DNA of 46,107 nucleotides from Oscillatoriales cyanobacterium (GCA_004294385.1 REAP01000041.1:1-46107); one strand, 5' to 3'; counted from the stretch's first letter, positions 34,560 to 43,706 are shown. The notes: generated from the sequence alone by a model not told the origin. Numbers and translations are program-made.

Positions 34560-35474
34560 ATGAACCAACTAAGAATTGTCTCCCTAATTCCCAGTGCCAC
34601 CGAAATTGTAGCAGTTTTAGGATTAACTGATGCCATTGTGGGGCGTTCTCACGAATGCGATTATCCGCCAGAAATTCAAAATCTACCTGTTTGTACCCAG
34701 CCTAAATTCAATCCTGAAGGAACTAGCAGCGAAATTCACAACCGCGTGACAGAATTGTTGCAAAATGCGCTCAGTGTCTATAAAGTAGAAATAGATACTT
34801 TGGAAAAATTGCAGCCAACTCACATTATTACTCAAGCTCAATGTGAAGTCTGTGCTTGTTCTTTAACAGAGGTTGAACAAGCGGTAAGCACGCTGGTAAA
34901 TAGCCAGCCGGAAATTATTTCTTTGCAGCCGAATTTGCTAGCAGAAATCTGGACGGATATTGAACGAGTTGCAGATGCTTTGGGCGTAGATGGCAAAAGT
35001 GCGATCGACCTTTTGCAATCCCGCATCAATGCTATTATCTTAAAAACCCCAACATTAACTGTTAAACCTACAGTAGCCTGCATCGAATGGATTGAACCTT
35101 TGATGGCTGCGGGTAACTGGATTCCTGAATTGGTAGCTATGGCGGGAGGGAATTCGCTGTTTGGAATTGTCGGCCAACATTCACCTTGGTTAAAATGGGA
35201 ATCGCTAGTGGAAGCTAATCCTGATATAATTATTTTTATGCCGTGTGGCTTTGATTTGAACCGCACTCGCATTGAAGCAATGCAAATAACCAAATATGCA
35301 GAATGGTCAACTTTGACAGCAGTGAAAACTGGGAAAGTTTACATAACTGATGGTAATGCTTACTTTAATCGACCAGGGCCAAGATTGGTTGATTCGTTAG
35401 AAATTTTAGCAGAAATTATCCATCCTGAAATCTTCGATTTTGGCCACAGAGGTGAGGGTTTACAGCCATTTTAG
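34560..35474 (+). CDS. Cobalamin-binding (BtuF-like) protein
   Basis: 304 residues of the helical-backbone metal-receptor fold seen in BtuF-type proteins. The opening RIVSLIPSATEIVAVLGLTD with IVGRSHECDYP, the internal TQAQCEVCACS Cys cluster and WLKWESLVEANPDIIIFMPC are typical of the cyanobacterial cobalamin-binding group. There is no signal peptide, so it is cytoplasmic and not a classical periplasmic receptor. No BtuC or BtuD permease is next to it. Binding of cobalamin is from family knowledge. Confidence 0.85.
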   Translation: MNQLRIVSLIPSATEIVAVLGLTDAIVGRSHECDYPPEIQNLPVCTQPKFNPEGTSSEIHNRVTELLQNALSVYKVEIDTLEKLQPTHIITQAQCEVCACSLTEVEQAVSTLVNSQPEIISLQPNLLAEIWTDIERVADALGVDGKSAIDLLQSRINAIILKTPTLTVKPTVACIEWIEPLMAAGNWIPELVAMAGGNSLFGIVGQHSPWLKWESLVEANPDIIIFMPCGFDLNRTRIEAMQITKYAEWSTLTAVKTGKVYITDGNAYFNRPGPRLVDSLEILAEIIHPEIFDFGHRGEGLQPF

Positions 35475-35483
35475 TTTATTTGG

Positions 35484-35549
35484 AAAAAGGACTAAAGTCC
35501 TGACTACAAACCAGTTAGTTCCTTTGTAGTTGGGATTTTAGTCCTTTTT
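35484..35549. terminator. Bidirectional terminator-like foldback
   Basis: AAAAAGGACTAAA (35484-35496) pairs with TTTAGTCCTTTTT (35537-35549), and the inner bases GACTACAAA / TTTGTAGTT pair as well. It lies between the convergent BtuF-like and fasciclin genes, and both ends have A or T runs. The sequence belongs to a repeat type frequent in cyanobacteria. Confidence 0.8.
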
Positions 35550-35574
35550 TCAGTTGATGCAAAAATTGCTATTT

Positions 35575-36183
35575 TTACTTCGCATCGCCAGGAATCAAAA
35601 CCTTGTCAATTACATGAATCACACCATTGCTAGCTTGGATATCAGCCTTAACAACATTAGCGCCGCCCACAGTAACTTTGCCACCACTAACTACTACCTT
35701 GACTGGGCTTTTTTCAACAGTTGGAACATCACCAGATTTCAGGCTGGTAGAAAGAACTGAACCAGACACAACGTGGTAAGTCAAAATCTTAGTAAGTTTG
35801 GCTTTGTTTGCGGGTTTCAGCAAATCATCCAAAGCGCCTTTTGGTAAAGCAGCGAATGCCGCGTCTGTCGGGGCAAAAACAGTGAAGGGGCCTTTTCCTT
35901 GTAAAGTTGGAACTAATCCTGCTACTGTCAAAGCTTTCGTCAAAGTCTTGAATTGAGGGTCGCCAGATGCAATAGCGACAATATCCTTCGCCTGGGCCAT
36001 TGGTGCAGGTGATGCAGCGGTTTTGGTATTTCCTGCAACTTGTTGAGTTGTCGCCACGTTAGCAACACTGGTGTTGGCATTGATGTGAGCCCAAGCTGGG
36101 AAACCGATTAGCGCACTAACGCCAATTACTCCTGCGAAACCTGTCAGTTGTTTCATCCAGCTAGGTAAATTTGAATTTTTCAT
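35575..36183 (-). CDS. Secreted fasciclin (FAS1) domain protein
   Basis: 202 residues from ATG 36183 (AAGGA 12 bases before it); an upstream TTG at 36210 is unlikely. A signal peptide or anchor occupies about residues 11-36 ([20 protein letters not shown]) and is followed by an Ala/Thr/Gln linker. One FAS1 domain covers about 65-200: [20 protein letters not shown], then [19 protein letters not shown] (H1 motif) and [12 protein letters not shown], ending [15 protein letters not shown] (H2). FAS1 proteins mediate adhesion; bacterial roles are poorly defined. A single-gene unit. Confidence 0.92.
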   Translation of the reverse strand: MKNSNLPSWMKQLTGFAGVIGVSALIGFPAWAHINANTSVANVATTQQVAGNTKTAASPAPMAQAKDIVAIASGDPQFKTLTKALTVAGLVPTLQGKGPFTVFAPTDAAFAALPKGALDDLLKPANKAKLTKILTYHVVSGSVLSTSLKSGDVPTVEKSPVKVVVSGGKVTVGGANVVKADIQASNGVIHVIDKVLIPGDAK

Positions 36184-36363
36184 TGTGTTTGTGTTTCCTT
36201 GTAAGATCAAACATTGAACTTGAATTCTTTTGTTAGCCTGTTCTGCACAATCTGGAATGGCTCGAAAGGCTAAAGTAGAGCTAGAATTTGCTTAAATTCT
36301 CGATCGCACCAAAACTTCCTTAATATAACGCAACATTAGGAAAAAAGATCCTCAAGCGCTGAA

Positions 36364-37134
36364 TCATTTGTAACTCAAAACCTCAATCACCGAACCGCTT
36401 GCTGGTAAAGTGCTCGATCGCACCGAAAGTGTATCATTATTCGATCGACGCACGGTTGTACCATCCATCAGCGCCAAGAATTCATCGAGTGTGACCAAAT
36501 CGCACGCAGCATCAGCAGCTTGGGTTTTGAAATGAGTGGGAATCACCATCTTTGGTTTCAGAATCTGCAAAGTTTGCTTCGCTTCAGCCGGAGTATAGGC
36601 TTTCGGGCCACCACCGACGGGAATCAACACCACATCAGGCCGCCCAATCAAGATTTGTTCTTCAATGCCGATCGGGCCTGCAATTCCACCCAAGTGTAAA
36701 ATCTTAACACCAGCTTGCTGCCAAAGCCAAGCCACATTCACCCCAAATCGCCTTCCCCCTTGCCGGTCTTTTTCCGTCCGAATGCCTTGCACCTTCAGTC
36801 CATTTGACTGATAAGTCCCCGGTTCGTACAAAAGACCCGGATTGCCCGAAAATCCATCTATCGCCCCTTCATCGAGCAACCGGCTGCTAATCAGAATCAA
36901 ATCTGTAGCCACCTTGGGAGCGCGATAGCCCGCTGTACAACCCAGGGGACGAAAAGGATTCACCAGCACCCTCGCACCGCCTCCTGTAAACAAGAAGCAA
37001 GTGTGGCCCAACCACTGAATCGATAAAGAATCAGCAGTTTGAGCTTGATAGCTTTCCCATCCAGATGGCAAACCAGTTGCTAAAGCTGCCAATAAACTTG
37101 TCTGTGCGTAACGCATTAATTGTCGCCGTTTCAT
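36364..37134 (-). CDS. Metallo-beta-lactamase-fold protein lacking the HxHxDH motif
   Basis: 256 residues, UlaG/UPF0173-like. The N-terminus MKRRQLMRYAQTSLLAALAT looks like an export signal with twin basic residues, but not a strict Tat motif. IQWLGHTCFLFTGGGARVLV starts the MBL fold. Where the family has THxHxDH after the DLIL strand, this protein reads DLILISSRLLDEGAID, so the first metal ligands are gone. Later His residues are kept (KILHLGGIAGPIG; VIPTHFKTQ). Either the enzyme has lost its canonical metal centre or binds one metal differently. The gene stands alone. Confidence 0.85.
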   Translation of the reverse strand: MKRRQLMRYAQTSLLAALATGLPSGWESYQAQTADSLSIQWLGHTCFLFTGGGARVLVNPFRPLGCTAGYRAPKVATDLILISSRLLDEGAIDGFSGNPGLLYEPGTYQSNGLKVQGIRTEKDRQGGRRFGVNVAWLWQQAGVKILHLGGIAGPIGIEEQILIGRPDVVLIPVGGGPKAYTPAEAKQTLQILKPKMVIPTHFKTQAADAACDLVTLDEFLALMDGTTVRRSNNDTLSVRSSTLPASGSVIEVLSYK

Positions 37135-37305
37135 CTTTTGGTTACAGTTATCCGGTGTTTGTCGTTTTTTGTTATACCATAAATCGATCCAAAAACGATA
37201 TTAAACCAAACTAAACTGTGATCTCAAATCCGGTAGCATCGAACTTCTAAAATCGAGTCAAGATTCAACAATCAGGGACAGTGAAAGCACAATTAATACA
37301 ATTCA

Positions 37306-37403
37306 TCTGCGTTAATCTGTGTGTATCTGCCTGTATCTGCGGTTGAAAAAAGAGAATTTTGTCACCGCAGATGATAATGGATGAACGCAGATTCACGCAG
37401 ATT
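37306..37403. repeat. TCTGCGTTAATCTG foldback element
   Basis: TTAATCTGTGTG near 37313-37324 faces CACGCAGATTAA near 37392-37403, with inner arms around TCTGCGGT / ACCGCAGA and TTCATCTGCG / GGATGAACGCAGA. This is a MITE-like cyanobacterial repeat lying in the 298-base gap between the MBL-fold and trpG genes. Fragments of the same family flank the Uma2 gene at 7.0 and 7.7 kb. Confidence 0.75.
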
Positions 37404-37432
37404 AAGAGAAGAGAGATTTGCATAATATAGCT

Positions 37433-38020
37433 CTAAAGCCGTTCCAAGAAATTGCGTAATAACTGTTTCCCCGAAGTCGTTAAAATACTTTCCGGGTGAA
37501 ATTGTACCCCTTCAATATGCGGATATTCCCGATGCCGCACGCCCATAATAGTTCCATCCTCAACCCAAGCCGTAATTTCCAAAACCTCTGGACAACTCTG
37601 CTTTTCTATGACCAAACTGTGATAGCGAGTTGCAATCATCGGCGATTCCACACCCCGAAACACCCCGATTCCCCTGTGTTCAACCTGAGAAGTTTTGCCG
37701 TGCATTAATATCGGTGCAGAAACAATTTTGCCACCGAATACTTGGCCGATACTTTGATGTCCGAGACACACGCCTAAAATTGGCATAGTCGGCCCCAACT
37801 CTTTGATTAATTCCAGAGAAATTCCCGCATCTTCCGGCCGCCCTGGGCCTGGAGAAATCACAACTGCGGCCGGCTGCAATCGGCGAATTTCTGCTAGAGA
37901 AATTTGGTCGTTGCGGTAGACTTGCACTTCATTTGCTACTGGCAACTCAGCACCTAGTTCTCCTAGATACTGCACCAAATTATATGTAAAACTGTCGTAG
38001 TTATCGATGACTATAATCAC
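37433..38020 (-). CDS. trpG: Glutamine amidotransferase of anthranilate/aminodeoxychorismate synthase
   Basis: 195 residues, class I glutamine amidotransferase. It starts MIIVIDNYDSFTYNLVQYLG, has the oxyanion stretch ISPGPGRPEDAG, the nucleophile in ILGVCLGHQSIGQVFGG and the His-Glu pair in EGVQFHPESIL. It supplies ammonia to TrpE or PabB; in many bacteria one TrpG/PabA serves both, and the sequence does not say which. It follows dgkA after about 20 bases, forming a ybeY-dgkA-trpG cluster, an order I recall from other cyanobacteria. Confidence 0.93.
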   Translation of the reverse strand: MIIVIDNYDSFTYNLVQYLGELGAELPVANEVQVYRNDQISLAEIRRLQPAAVVISPGPGRPEDAGISLELIKELGPTMPILGVCLGHQSIGQVFGGKIVSAPILMHGKTSQVEHRGIGVFRGVESPMIATRYHSLVIEKQSCPEVLEITAWVEDGTIMGVRHREYPHIEGVQFHPESILTTSGKQLLRNFLERL

Positions 38021-38041
38021 AGGTTAAGTTTGATTTAAGGT

Positions 38042-38557
38042 CTAATTTGCTATAGCTAATTGAACTGCTGTTAGCAAAGGAGGTAACAAAAGTGCCGCAG
38101 CCACAATCGCAGCCGCCATTGCTGATACTAGCACCGCCCCAGCAGCGCAGTCCTTGGCAATTTTCGCAAGTTCGTGGTAAGATTGTCCTACAGTCAAGTC
38201 TACTAGGGATTCGATCGCCGTATTCAACAATTCCATTGCCAAAACTATGCCAATGGTAACGCCGATCACGGATATTTCCACAGGCTTCAAGTGCAAAAAT
38301 ATGCCTAGTCCGATCGCCAAAGTGCCAATTACCGTGTGGATGCGAAAATTTCGCTGAGTTTCAAAAGCGTAAGTCAAGCCAGCCCAAGCATATTTAAAAC
38401 TAATCGCTAAGCTAGATGCTATTTTCCAGGACAGTTCTCGATTGTATTTTAATGCTTTTTTTGACCCGTTGACTGTCTGGTTGGAAGAGTCTTGAGGCAT
38501 GGGTAGAAGCTGTGCAATATTTGATATTTTTGAGTGTTGATCTAGTGTCATATACAA
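38042..38557 (-). CDS. dgkA: Diacylglycerol/undecaprenol kinase (DgkA family)
   Basis: 171 residues. A hydrophilic N-terminal extension of about 50 residues precedes the membrane core. The core has FKYAWAGLTYAFETQRNFRI (the E-x-x-F-R/N-x-R-x-H motif), then helices with LAIGLGIFLHLKPVEISVIG, the catalytic VLAMELLNTAIESLVDLTVG (E-x3-N-T-A-x-E) and AKDCAAGAVLVSAMAAAIVA. Such enzymes phosphorylate diacylglycerol or, in most Gram-positive and probably cyanobacterial cases, undecaprenol. Start choice among three nearby Met codons is uncertain. Confidence 0.92.
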   Translation of the reverse strand: MYMTLDQHSKISNIAQLLPMPQDSSNQTVNGSKKALKYNRELSWKIASSLAISFKYAWAGLTYAFETQRNFRIHTVIGTLAIGLGIFLHLKPVEISVIGVTIGIVLAMELLNTAIESLVDLTVGQSYHELAKIAKDCAAGAVLVSAMAAAIVAAALLLPPLLTAVQLAIAN

Positions 38558-38733
38558 CCAACTTTAAGTGATAAAGACGAGTACGTTTGAATCATGAAAG
38601 ATTGACTTCACTAAGTCTCGATAACTTTCCTAGGTTTTTACTCAACTTTTTATGTAATTTCAGAAAATTATGTTTGACTTCCCATGATTTGTCAACTTAG
38701 TCTCAACCCAGTCTATTCAATCTAAAATCCCTG

Positions 38734-39270
38734 TCATGGTGTTTGGATCACAAGACCTATTCCTTGCAGCAATGTTTCTTGTCGATCGAGCATTTGAGTT
38801 AAACTCTCTTCATCCGGGTGATCCCACCCCAAAAGATGCAGGAAACCGTGGGCTGCAAGCCAAGCTAGTTCAGTCTTCAGGGGATGTCCTTGCTGCTGGG
38901 CTTGTCGGTTAGCTGTATCGATCGAAATTATGATATCACCCAAGTATAGGGGTTCAGATGACGACATTTCTTCGGGCTGAGGACAGTCTACTTCTAAAGC
39001 TGCAAAAGATAGCACATCGGTCGATCGCTCTTGTTGGCGATACTGAGAATTCAGGGATTGCATTTCATCATCCCCTGTCAGACGCAGACTAACTTCGTAG
39101 CCCGTGGCTACAGGTAAATCCTCCGCCTGGTTTTCCAGCCAAACACTAAACCAAGTTTCCCAGGTTTCGGCGGAAATTTCCCCGCTGGCTGCACTTTGAG
39201 ATTGATTGGAATCGTCGGCGGATTGTTGGGCTATCCCATAACAATCTTCGACGTTCACATCTATCTGCAT
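38734..39270 (-). CDS. ybeY: Endoribonuclease/rRNA maturation factor YbeY
   Basis: 178 residues. The zinc site is AAHGFLHLLGWDHPDEE (H-G-x-L-H-L-x-G-x-D-H), with the upstream RLTGDDEMQSLNSQYRQQER and STDVLSFAALE blocks. It matures 16S rRNA 3' ends and takes part in ribosome quality control. An acidic insert (ESQ-rich, residues 15-35) near the N-terminus is common in cyanobacteria. It is upstream of dgkA on the same strand with a gap of about 180 bases. Confidence 0.95.
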   Translation of the reverse strand: MQIDVNVEDCYGIAQQSADDSNQSQSAASGEISAETWETWFSVWLENQAEDLPVATGYEVSLRLTGDDEMQSLNSQYRQQERSTDVLSFAALEVDCPQPEEMSSSEPLYLGDIIISIDTANRQAQQQGHPLKTELAWLAAHGFLHLLGWDHPDEESLTQMLDRQETLLQGIGLVIQTP

Positions 39271-39477
39271 CTTTTTGGTTTCCTGTCAAGCATTTTTATA
39301 GGTAATTTTTGTACAATTTCAGATTGTGCGATCGGGCTAACAGAATTTTCGGTTTCAGCAGGAACAATACAATAATTTGTTAAAAATTGCAAGCAACTGG
39401 GACAATAATCAGCTTAACTTGGTTCTGAAAAATTACAATTAATCTGGGATTGCCCAATTGATTGCTTGAATCCCGAT

Positions 39478-39696
39478 TCAAGAGTTGAAATAGCGATCGA
39501 GAAATGCCAAACCGACGAGTACGCCCAAAAGTGCAGCAGCAGTCAATGCGAAATGAAACAGAGAAGTCGCGCGCTTTCGCACCATATTCCGCATGGCTAG
39601 TTTGACATAACTCGGTGGAGGTGTTGTGCCCGCAGATTGTGTTGGGGTTTCGGCGACTGGTTCTTCGGAGGTTGTCACGGAAGGAGGTTGGGTCAT
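39478..39696 (-). CDS. DUF3285 family small membrane protein
   Basis: 72 residues. A Pro/Thr-rich start is followed by PSYVKLAMRNMVRKRATSLF, the signature of this cyanobacteria-specific family, and a single TM helix (FALTAAALLGVLVGLAFLDR). The function is unknown. AAGGAGG-like DNA is seen within the early codons but not before the start. Confidence 0.9.
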   Translation of the reverse strand: MTQPPSVTTSEEPVAETPTQSAGTTPPPSYVKLAMRNMVRKRATSLFHFALTAAALLGVLVGLAFLDRYFNS

Positions 39697-39789
39697 ATTC
39701 GTTACTTTAGAAGATTGACAGAGTGTGCTCTGATGTTAACAAAAATGTAACGTTTTGTGTAGGGACACGGCATTGCCTTGGACTCTATA

Positions 39790-40014
39790 TCATTCTGCGA
39801 TCTCGCTATTGCGGAGTTCGAGTTGGTTGGCGCGATCGTTTCTAGCTTGTTCTATTTCTACTATGCCGCGAATTGACGCGATCGCCTGTTCGATTAAACT
39901 GGTTCCGTGTCGGAAATATCCTAAGTCGCCTGCTATTTGCGATCGCATATACGGCGCAATTTTTATCTCGAAGTTATTTAATATAGATAGTTCTTCCTTA
40001 TCGCCTTCAATCAT
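39790..40014 (-). CDS. Hypothetical short protein
   Basis: 74 residues from ATG 40014 (MIEGDKEELSILNNFEIKIA). The longer frame up to 40161 only translates GGGAATAGG and GGGCATTGG repeats, so I reject that part. The sequence is helical and charged with two HIP1-like sites, and no family is recognised. It could be a degraded or spurious ORF. Confidence 0.4.
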   Translation of the reverse strand: MIEGDKEELSILNNFEIKIAPYMRSQIAGDLGYFRHGTSLIEQAIASIRGIVEIEQARNDRANQLELRNSEIAE

Positions 40015-40059
40015 AACACATATTTTCTGCAAAATGTCATTATAATTGTAAAGATTTAG

Positions 40060-40170
40060 GGCATTGGGAATAGGGAATAGGGAATAGGGAATAGGGAATA
40101 GGTAATAGGTAATTGGTAATGCCCAATGCCCAATGCCCAATGCCCAATGCCCAATGCCCAATGCCCTATT
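40060..40170. repeat. GGGAATA and GCCCAAT repeat arrays
   Basis: A GGGAATAGGGAATA run (40062-40107) is followed by a CCAATGCCCAATGCC run (40120-40165). The two are partly complementary. They lie between the hypothetical 74-residue ORF and the CSP41-like gene. Confidence 0.9.
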
Positions 40171-40179
40171 CCCTTAACT

Positions 40180-41115
40180 TTAAACCGCTTTCAAGATTTC
40201 GTCATCGACTGAAAAATCAATCTCAGCTTTATCCCTTCCCGAAACTACATAATCATTCTGAAATGAATCTTTCAAGCCAGAAACTAGGTCGAATTCTGGT
40301 TTCCAGTTAAGTTCAGTGACAGCCTTATTCACTGATGCACAAAAATGCTGCAATCTCATCGGAAAAGCTTTCTTTTTGCCGAAGTCAAATTGTTTCGGAT
40401 CGTAGTGTATAATCTTAATAGAATCGAGTGATTTGCCAGCAGCTTGAATGCAGGCGCGGGCTAAACCGTCAAAGGTGACAAATCGATCGCCTGAAACGTT
40501 GTAAATTTGCCCGATCGCACTTTTATTGCCCACAACCGCCGCCATCGCCCTAGCCAAGTCTTGACAATGCCCTAACTGCGTGAAATACATTCCATTACCA
40601 GGAATCGGAATCGGTCGATCGCGCACAATGCGATCGAAAAACCATGCCTCCAAATCGTTATAATTTTGGGGGCCATAAATATATGTCGGGCGAATCGAAG
40701 TCCAAGGCAAACCAGACTCGGCTAAGTAAGTTTCCGTTTCACATTTACCCAAATGGCGGCTTTTCGGATCCGTAGCGTCCCCTTCGATGTGAGGCATTTG
40801 ATCGGATTTCAAATAAACCCCCGCAGAGCTCATATAAACAAAGTGCTGCACCCTGCCTTTAAATATTTCAGCTAAAGGCTTTGTATCGCTCAGTTCACGG
40901 CCGTTGTTGTCAAAAACGACATCAAACTCCTCCGTGGATAATTTATCTTTAAGTTGATCGAGATTTGTGCGATCGGCCTGAATCTGCTGCACTCCCGAAA
41001 CAGGCACCGGCTTATTGCCACGATTAAACAGTACCACATCATGCCCTTGTGCTGCTAAAATCTTAGTAAGATAAACCCCGACAAATCGAGTGCCGCCCAT
41101 CATTAAAATTCGCAT
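40180..41115 (-). CDS. CSP41-like NAD-dependent epimerase/dehydratase family protein
   Basis: 311 residues, atypical short-chain dehydrogenase fold. The Rossmann start MRILMMGGTRFVGVYLTKIL with VVLFNRGNKPVP, the middle FVYMSSAGVYLKSDQMPHIE and the IRPTYIYGPQNYNDLEAWFF block match cyanobacterial relatives of chloroplast CSP41, which bind RNA. The usual active-site Tyr-x3-Lys is not intact, in line with that group. It is divergent from dnaG. Confidence 0.88.
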   Translation of the reverse strand: MRILMMGGTRFVGVYLTKILAAQGHDVVLFNRGNKPVPVSGVQQIQADRTNLDQLKDKLSTEEFDVVFDNNGRELSDTKPLAEIFKGRVQHFVYMSSAGVYLKSDQMPHIEGDATDPKSRHLGKCETETYLAESGLPWTSIRPTYIYGPQNYNDLEAWFFDRIVRDRPIPIPGNGMYFTQLGHCQDLARAMAAVVGNKSAIGQIYNVSGDRFVTFDGLARACIQAAGKSLDSIKIIHYDPKQFDFGKKKAFPMRLQHFCASVNKAVTELNWKPEFDLVSGLKDSFQNDYVVSGRDKAEIDFSVDDEILKAV

Positions 41116-41217
41116 TGTTTTCCATGCTCCTTAGAGTTAGTGTAAATATCTTACAATAAAGTCAGTCCTGAGCTTTACTTAAACTAAACATAATTTCAAT
41201 TTACCTCAAATAGCCCT

Positions 41218-43251
41218 ATGCAAGTTCCCCGACTACATCCAGAAACCATCGAAGAAGTCAAACAAAGAGCCGACATAGTAGATGTCATTTCTGGTCGCGT
41301 CGTCTTGCGAAAACGGGGCAAAGAATTCGTAGGATTGTGTCCATTTCACGACGAAAAATCTCCCAGTTTTACCGTCAACCAAGCCAAACAAATGTACTAT
41401 TGTTTCGGCTGTGGCGCTGGCGGAAATGCCTTTAAGTTTCTCATGGAATTAGAGAAACGCTCATTTAGCGAAGTCGTATTAGACCTAGCTAAAACCTATC
41501 AGGTACAAGTCAAAACAGTCGAACCAGAACATCGACAAGAATTGCAGCGCCAAATTTCTTTGCGAGAACAACTATATGAAATTTCCGCACTAACCGCCAA
41601 GTTTTACGAACACGCTTTGAGACAACCCCAAGGACAAGAACCCCTAGCATATCTGAAATCTGAACGACAACTTAGCGAAGAAACTATTCAACAATTTCAG
41701 TTAGGTTATGCACCACAAGGTTGGGAAACTCTCTGTAGCTATTTGATAGAACAAAAACACTATCCAGCCCAGTTAGTAGAACAAGCCGGACTAATTGTAC
41801 CACGCAAATCAGGAGGTAGTGGCTATTATGACCGCTTCCGAAATCGTGTGATGATTCCCATCCGCGATACCCAAGGTAGAGTCATCGGTTTTGGCGGCAG
41901 AGCTCTCGGTGATGAACAACCGAAATATCTCAACTCTCCCGAAACAGAACTATTCGATAAGGGCAAAACTTTGTTTGCCTTAGATACAGCCAAAATAGCG
42001 ATTAGTAAAGCCGATCAAGCAGTGGTTGTAGAGGGGTACTTTGATGCGATCGCACTTCATGCAGCCGGCATTGGCAACGCCGTCGCTTCCCTCGGCACAG
42101 CCCTCAGTTTAAACCAGGTGCGACAATTATTGCGCTACACTGACTCCAAACAAATCATCCTGAATTTTGATGCCGATAAAGCGGGAACTCAAGCAGCAGA
42201 AAGAGCGATTGGAGAAATCGAAAAACTCGCTTATCAAGGCGAAGTACAACTGCGAGTTCTGAATATTCCCGATGGCAAAGATGCTGATGAATTTCTCAAA
42301 ACTTACTCTTCTGAACAATATCGAGAATTACTCAAGAATGCTCCTCTGTGGCTAGATTGGCAACTGCAACAAATGCTAATCAATCAAGATTTGAAACAAG
42401 CAGATACTTACCAGCAAATTACTAAAAGAATCATTAAATTATTAACCAATATCACGGATGACAATCAACTCACACATTACCTACAAAAATGCGCCGAAAT
42501 TCTCAGTAAGGGAGATTATCGGCTGACCAAAATGCTCGCAGATAACTTGTTGAATCAAGTAATCAACGATTGGGGAAAAAGGCTGAGTCAAGATGAATCA
42601 TTGACAATGCCGCTGTTGATCAAAAAGAAGCTGAAACCAACAAGTAGCAAACAATCCAAAAAACAGAGTAGCAGTAGCCTCAACAATCAGTCAAAGGAAA
42701 GCTTTTTGGCTGTAGCCCGGAGTCTTTTGGAAGAAGCAGAAGGGCAATTGTTGCAGATATATTTGCATTGTCCCGAATACCGCCAAGATGTTCGAGAATC
42801 GATAGAAGCTAGAGAAGTCCAGTTTAGCCTTTCTCACCACAGATTTTTGTGGCATCAGATTTTGAATGCAGAAATTTTCCACAAAATCTCTTTACAAATA
42901 GCGCCATCTGAGTTAATATTAAGGTTGCAAGATAGCTTGATCGAATATCCCAATCAACTCAATCAAATTTCCCATCTATTTCACTTAAACGAGTTGTCGG
43001 AAAAAAACGTTTACCGTGCACCTTTAGTAATTCGGTCAGCTTTGGCGTGTATCGAGCAAATTATCAGCATGAAGCGCCGCCGCATCGCACTGAATATGTG
43101 GGAAAACACGGATGCTGCTAGCAATTGTGAAGAGGCTTTAGAATATCATCAACAATTCCTGGCTGAACAAGAATGGATACGGGAATTAGAGCGGTTGCGT
43201 CAAGTCAATTTTTATGATTTAATCTCAGTACCCTGGAGTGGGAATTTTTAG
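41218..43251 (+). CDS. dnaG: DNA primase
   Basis: 677 residues, makes RNA primers at the replication fork. The zinc-binding domain is at about 41-67 (CPFHDEKSPSFTVNQAKQMY then YCFGCGAGGNAFKFL). The catalytic core holds the DnaG motif RFRNRVMIPIRDTQGRVIGF with GGRALGDEQPKYLNSPET, and the TOPRIM domain has VVVEGYFDAIALHAAGIGNA and ILNFDADKAGTQAAERA. The last about 190 residues form the DnaB-interaction domain; a Lys/Ser-rich linker (KKLKPTSSKQSKKQSSSSLN) precedes it. The last codons overlap an inverted repeat. Confidence 0.96.
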   Translation: MQVPRLHPETIEEVKQRADIVDVISGRVVLRKRGKEFVGLCPFHDEKSPSFTVNQAKQMYYCFGCGAGGNAFKFLMELEKRSFSEVVLDLAKTYQVQVKTVEPEHRQELQRQISLREQLYEISALTAKFYEHALRQPQGQEPLAYLKSERQLSEETIQQFQLGYAPQGWETLCSYLIEQKHYPAQLVEQAGLIVPRKSGGSGYYDRFRNRVMIPIRDTQGRVIGFGGRALGDEQPKYLNSPETELFDKGKTLFALDTAKIAISKADQAVVVEGYFDAIALHAAGIGNAVASLGTALSLNQVRQLLRYTDSKQIILNFDADKAGTQAAERAIGEIEKLAYQGEVQLRVLNIPDGKDADEFLKTYSSEQYRELLKNAPLWLDWQLQQMLINQDLKQADTYQQITKRIIKLLTNITDDNQLTHYLQKCAEILSKGDYRLTKMLADNLLNQVINDWGKRLSQDESLTMPLLIKKKLKPTSSKQSKKQSSSSLNNQSKESFLAVARSLLEEAEGQLLQIYLHCPEYRQDVRESIEAREVQFSLSHHRFLWHQILNAEIFHKISLQIAPSELILRLQDSLIEYPNQLNQISHLFHLNELSEKNVYRAPLVIRSALACIEQIISMKRRRIALNMWENTDAASNCEEALEYHQQFLAEQEWIRELERLRQVNFYDLISVPWSGNF

Positions 43252-43278
43252 ATTACTTTTGGGTACTGAGATTAAATC
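43216..43278 (+). terminator. Inverted repeat overlapping the dnaG 3' end
   Basis: GATTTAATCTCAGTACCC (43216-43233) is exactly reversed at 43261-43278, an 18-base perfect stem with a 27-base loop. The left arm encodes the D-L-I-S-V-P residues near the DnaG C-terminus. No T run follows, so it may be a processing or attenuating hairpin rather than an intrinsic terminator. Confidence 0.7.
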
Positions 43279-43301
43279 CTACTGAAATAGTCGTCTATGC
43301 T

Positions 43302-43706
43302 TCAGTCGGCGCAGGCGGACTTTGTTTTTGGTAGGGACAATTCCCCTGTGGTTTCCCCGGTTTCAACCGAGGATATAATGAGTGCGTCATTGATGTCCAT
43401 AGTCGCAAACTTTAGCACTTCATTAAAAGCTAAACCCCGTATTTTTAGTTCCCAACGAATGCCTTTTGCTTTCATCCGTTTGGCTTTTCGCATATCGACA
43501 TCAGTAACCTTTTGATGCAGGAGCAAATATTTCATGGCTGCTGTAGCTTCAAGTTTTCTGGGATATGCAATATAGGTGATAAATCCACCATCCCAATGAT
43601 TGGCGTTACGGATGCTGCTGATAGTAGCAACTCTTGGACTAAATCGGTTCCAGTAAAAGTCACTGTATCCGACTGACTGTGTTTTAACGTGGAGTTTGTT
43701 TGGCAT
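43302..43706 (-). CDS. Hypothetical protein
   Basis: 134 residues. Start ATG 43706 has AGGAG 9 bases upstream, which supports real translation. The sequence starts MPNKLHVKTQSVGYSDFYWN, with many aromatics early (GGFITYIAYPRKLEATAAMK), a basic middle (MRKAKRMKAKGIRWELKIRG) and an acidic tail ending KTKSACAD. No TM, signal peptide or known motif. The overlapping frames on both strands look weaker. Confidence 0.6.
   Translation of the reverse strand: MPNKLHVKTQSVGYSDFYWNRFSPRVATISSIRNANHWDGGFITYIAYPRKLEATAAMKYLLLHQKVTDVDMRKAKRMKAKGIRWELKIRGLAFNEVLKFATMDINDALIISSVETGETTGELSLPKTKSACAD

Noticed and set aside
40015..40161. N-terminal extension of the 74-aa hypothetical protein
   Set aside because: It is only the translation of GGGAATAGG and GCCCAATG repeats.
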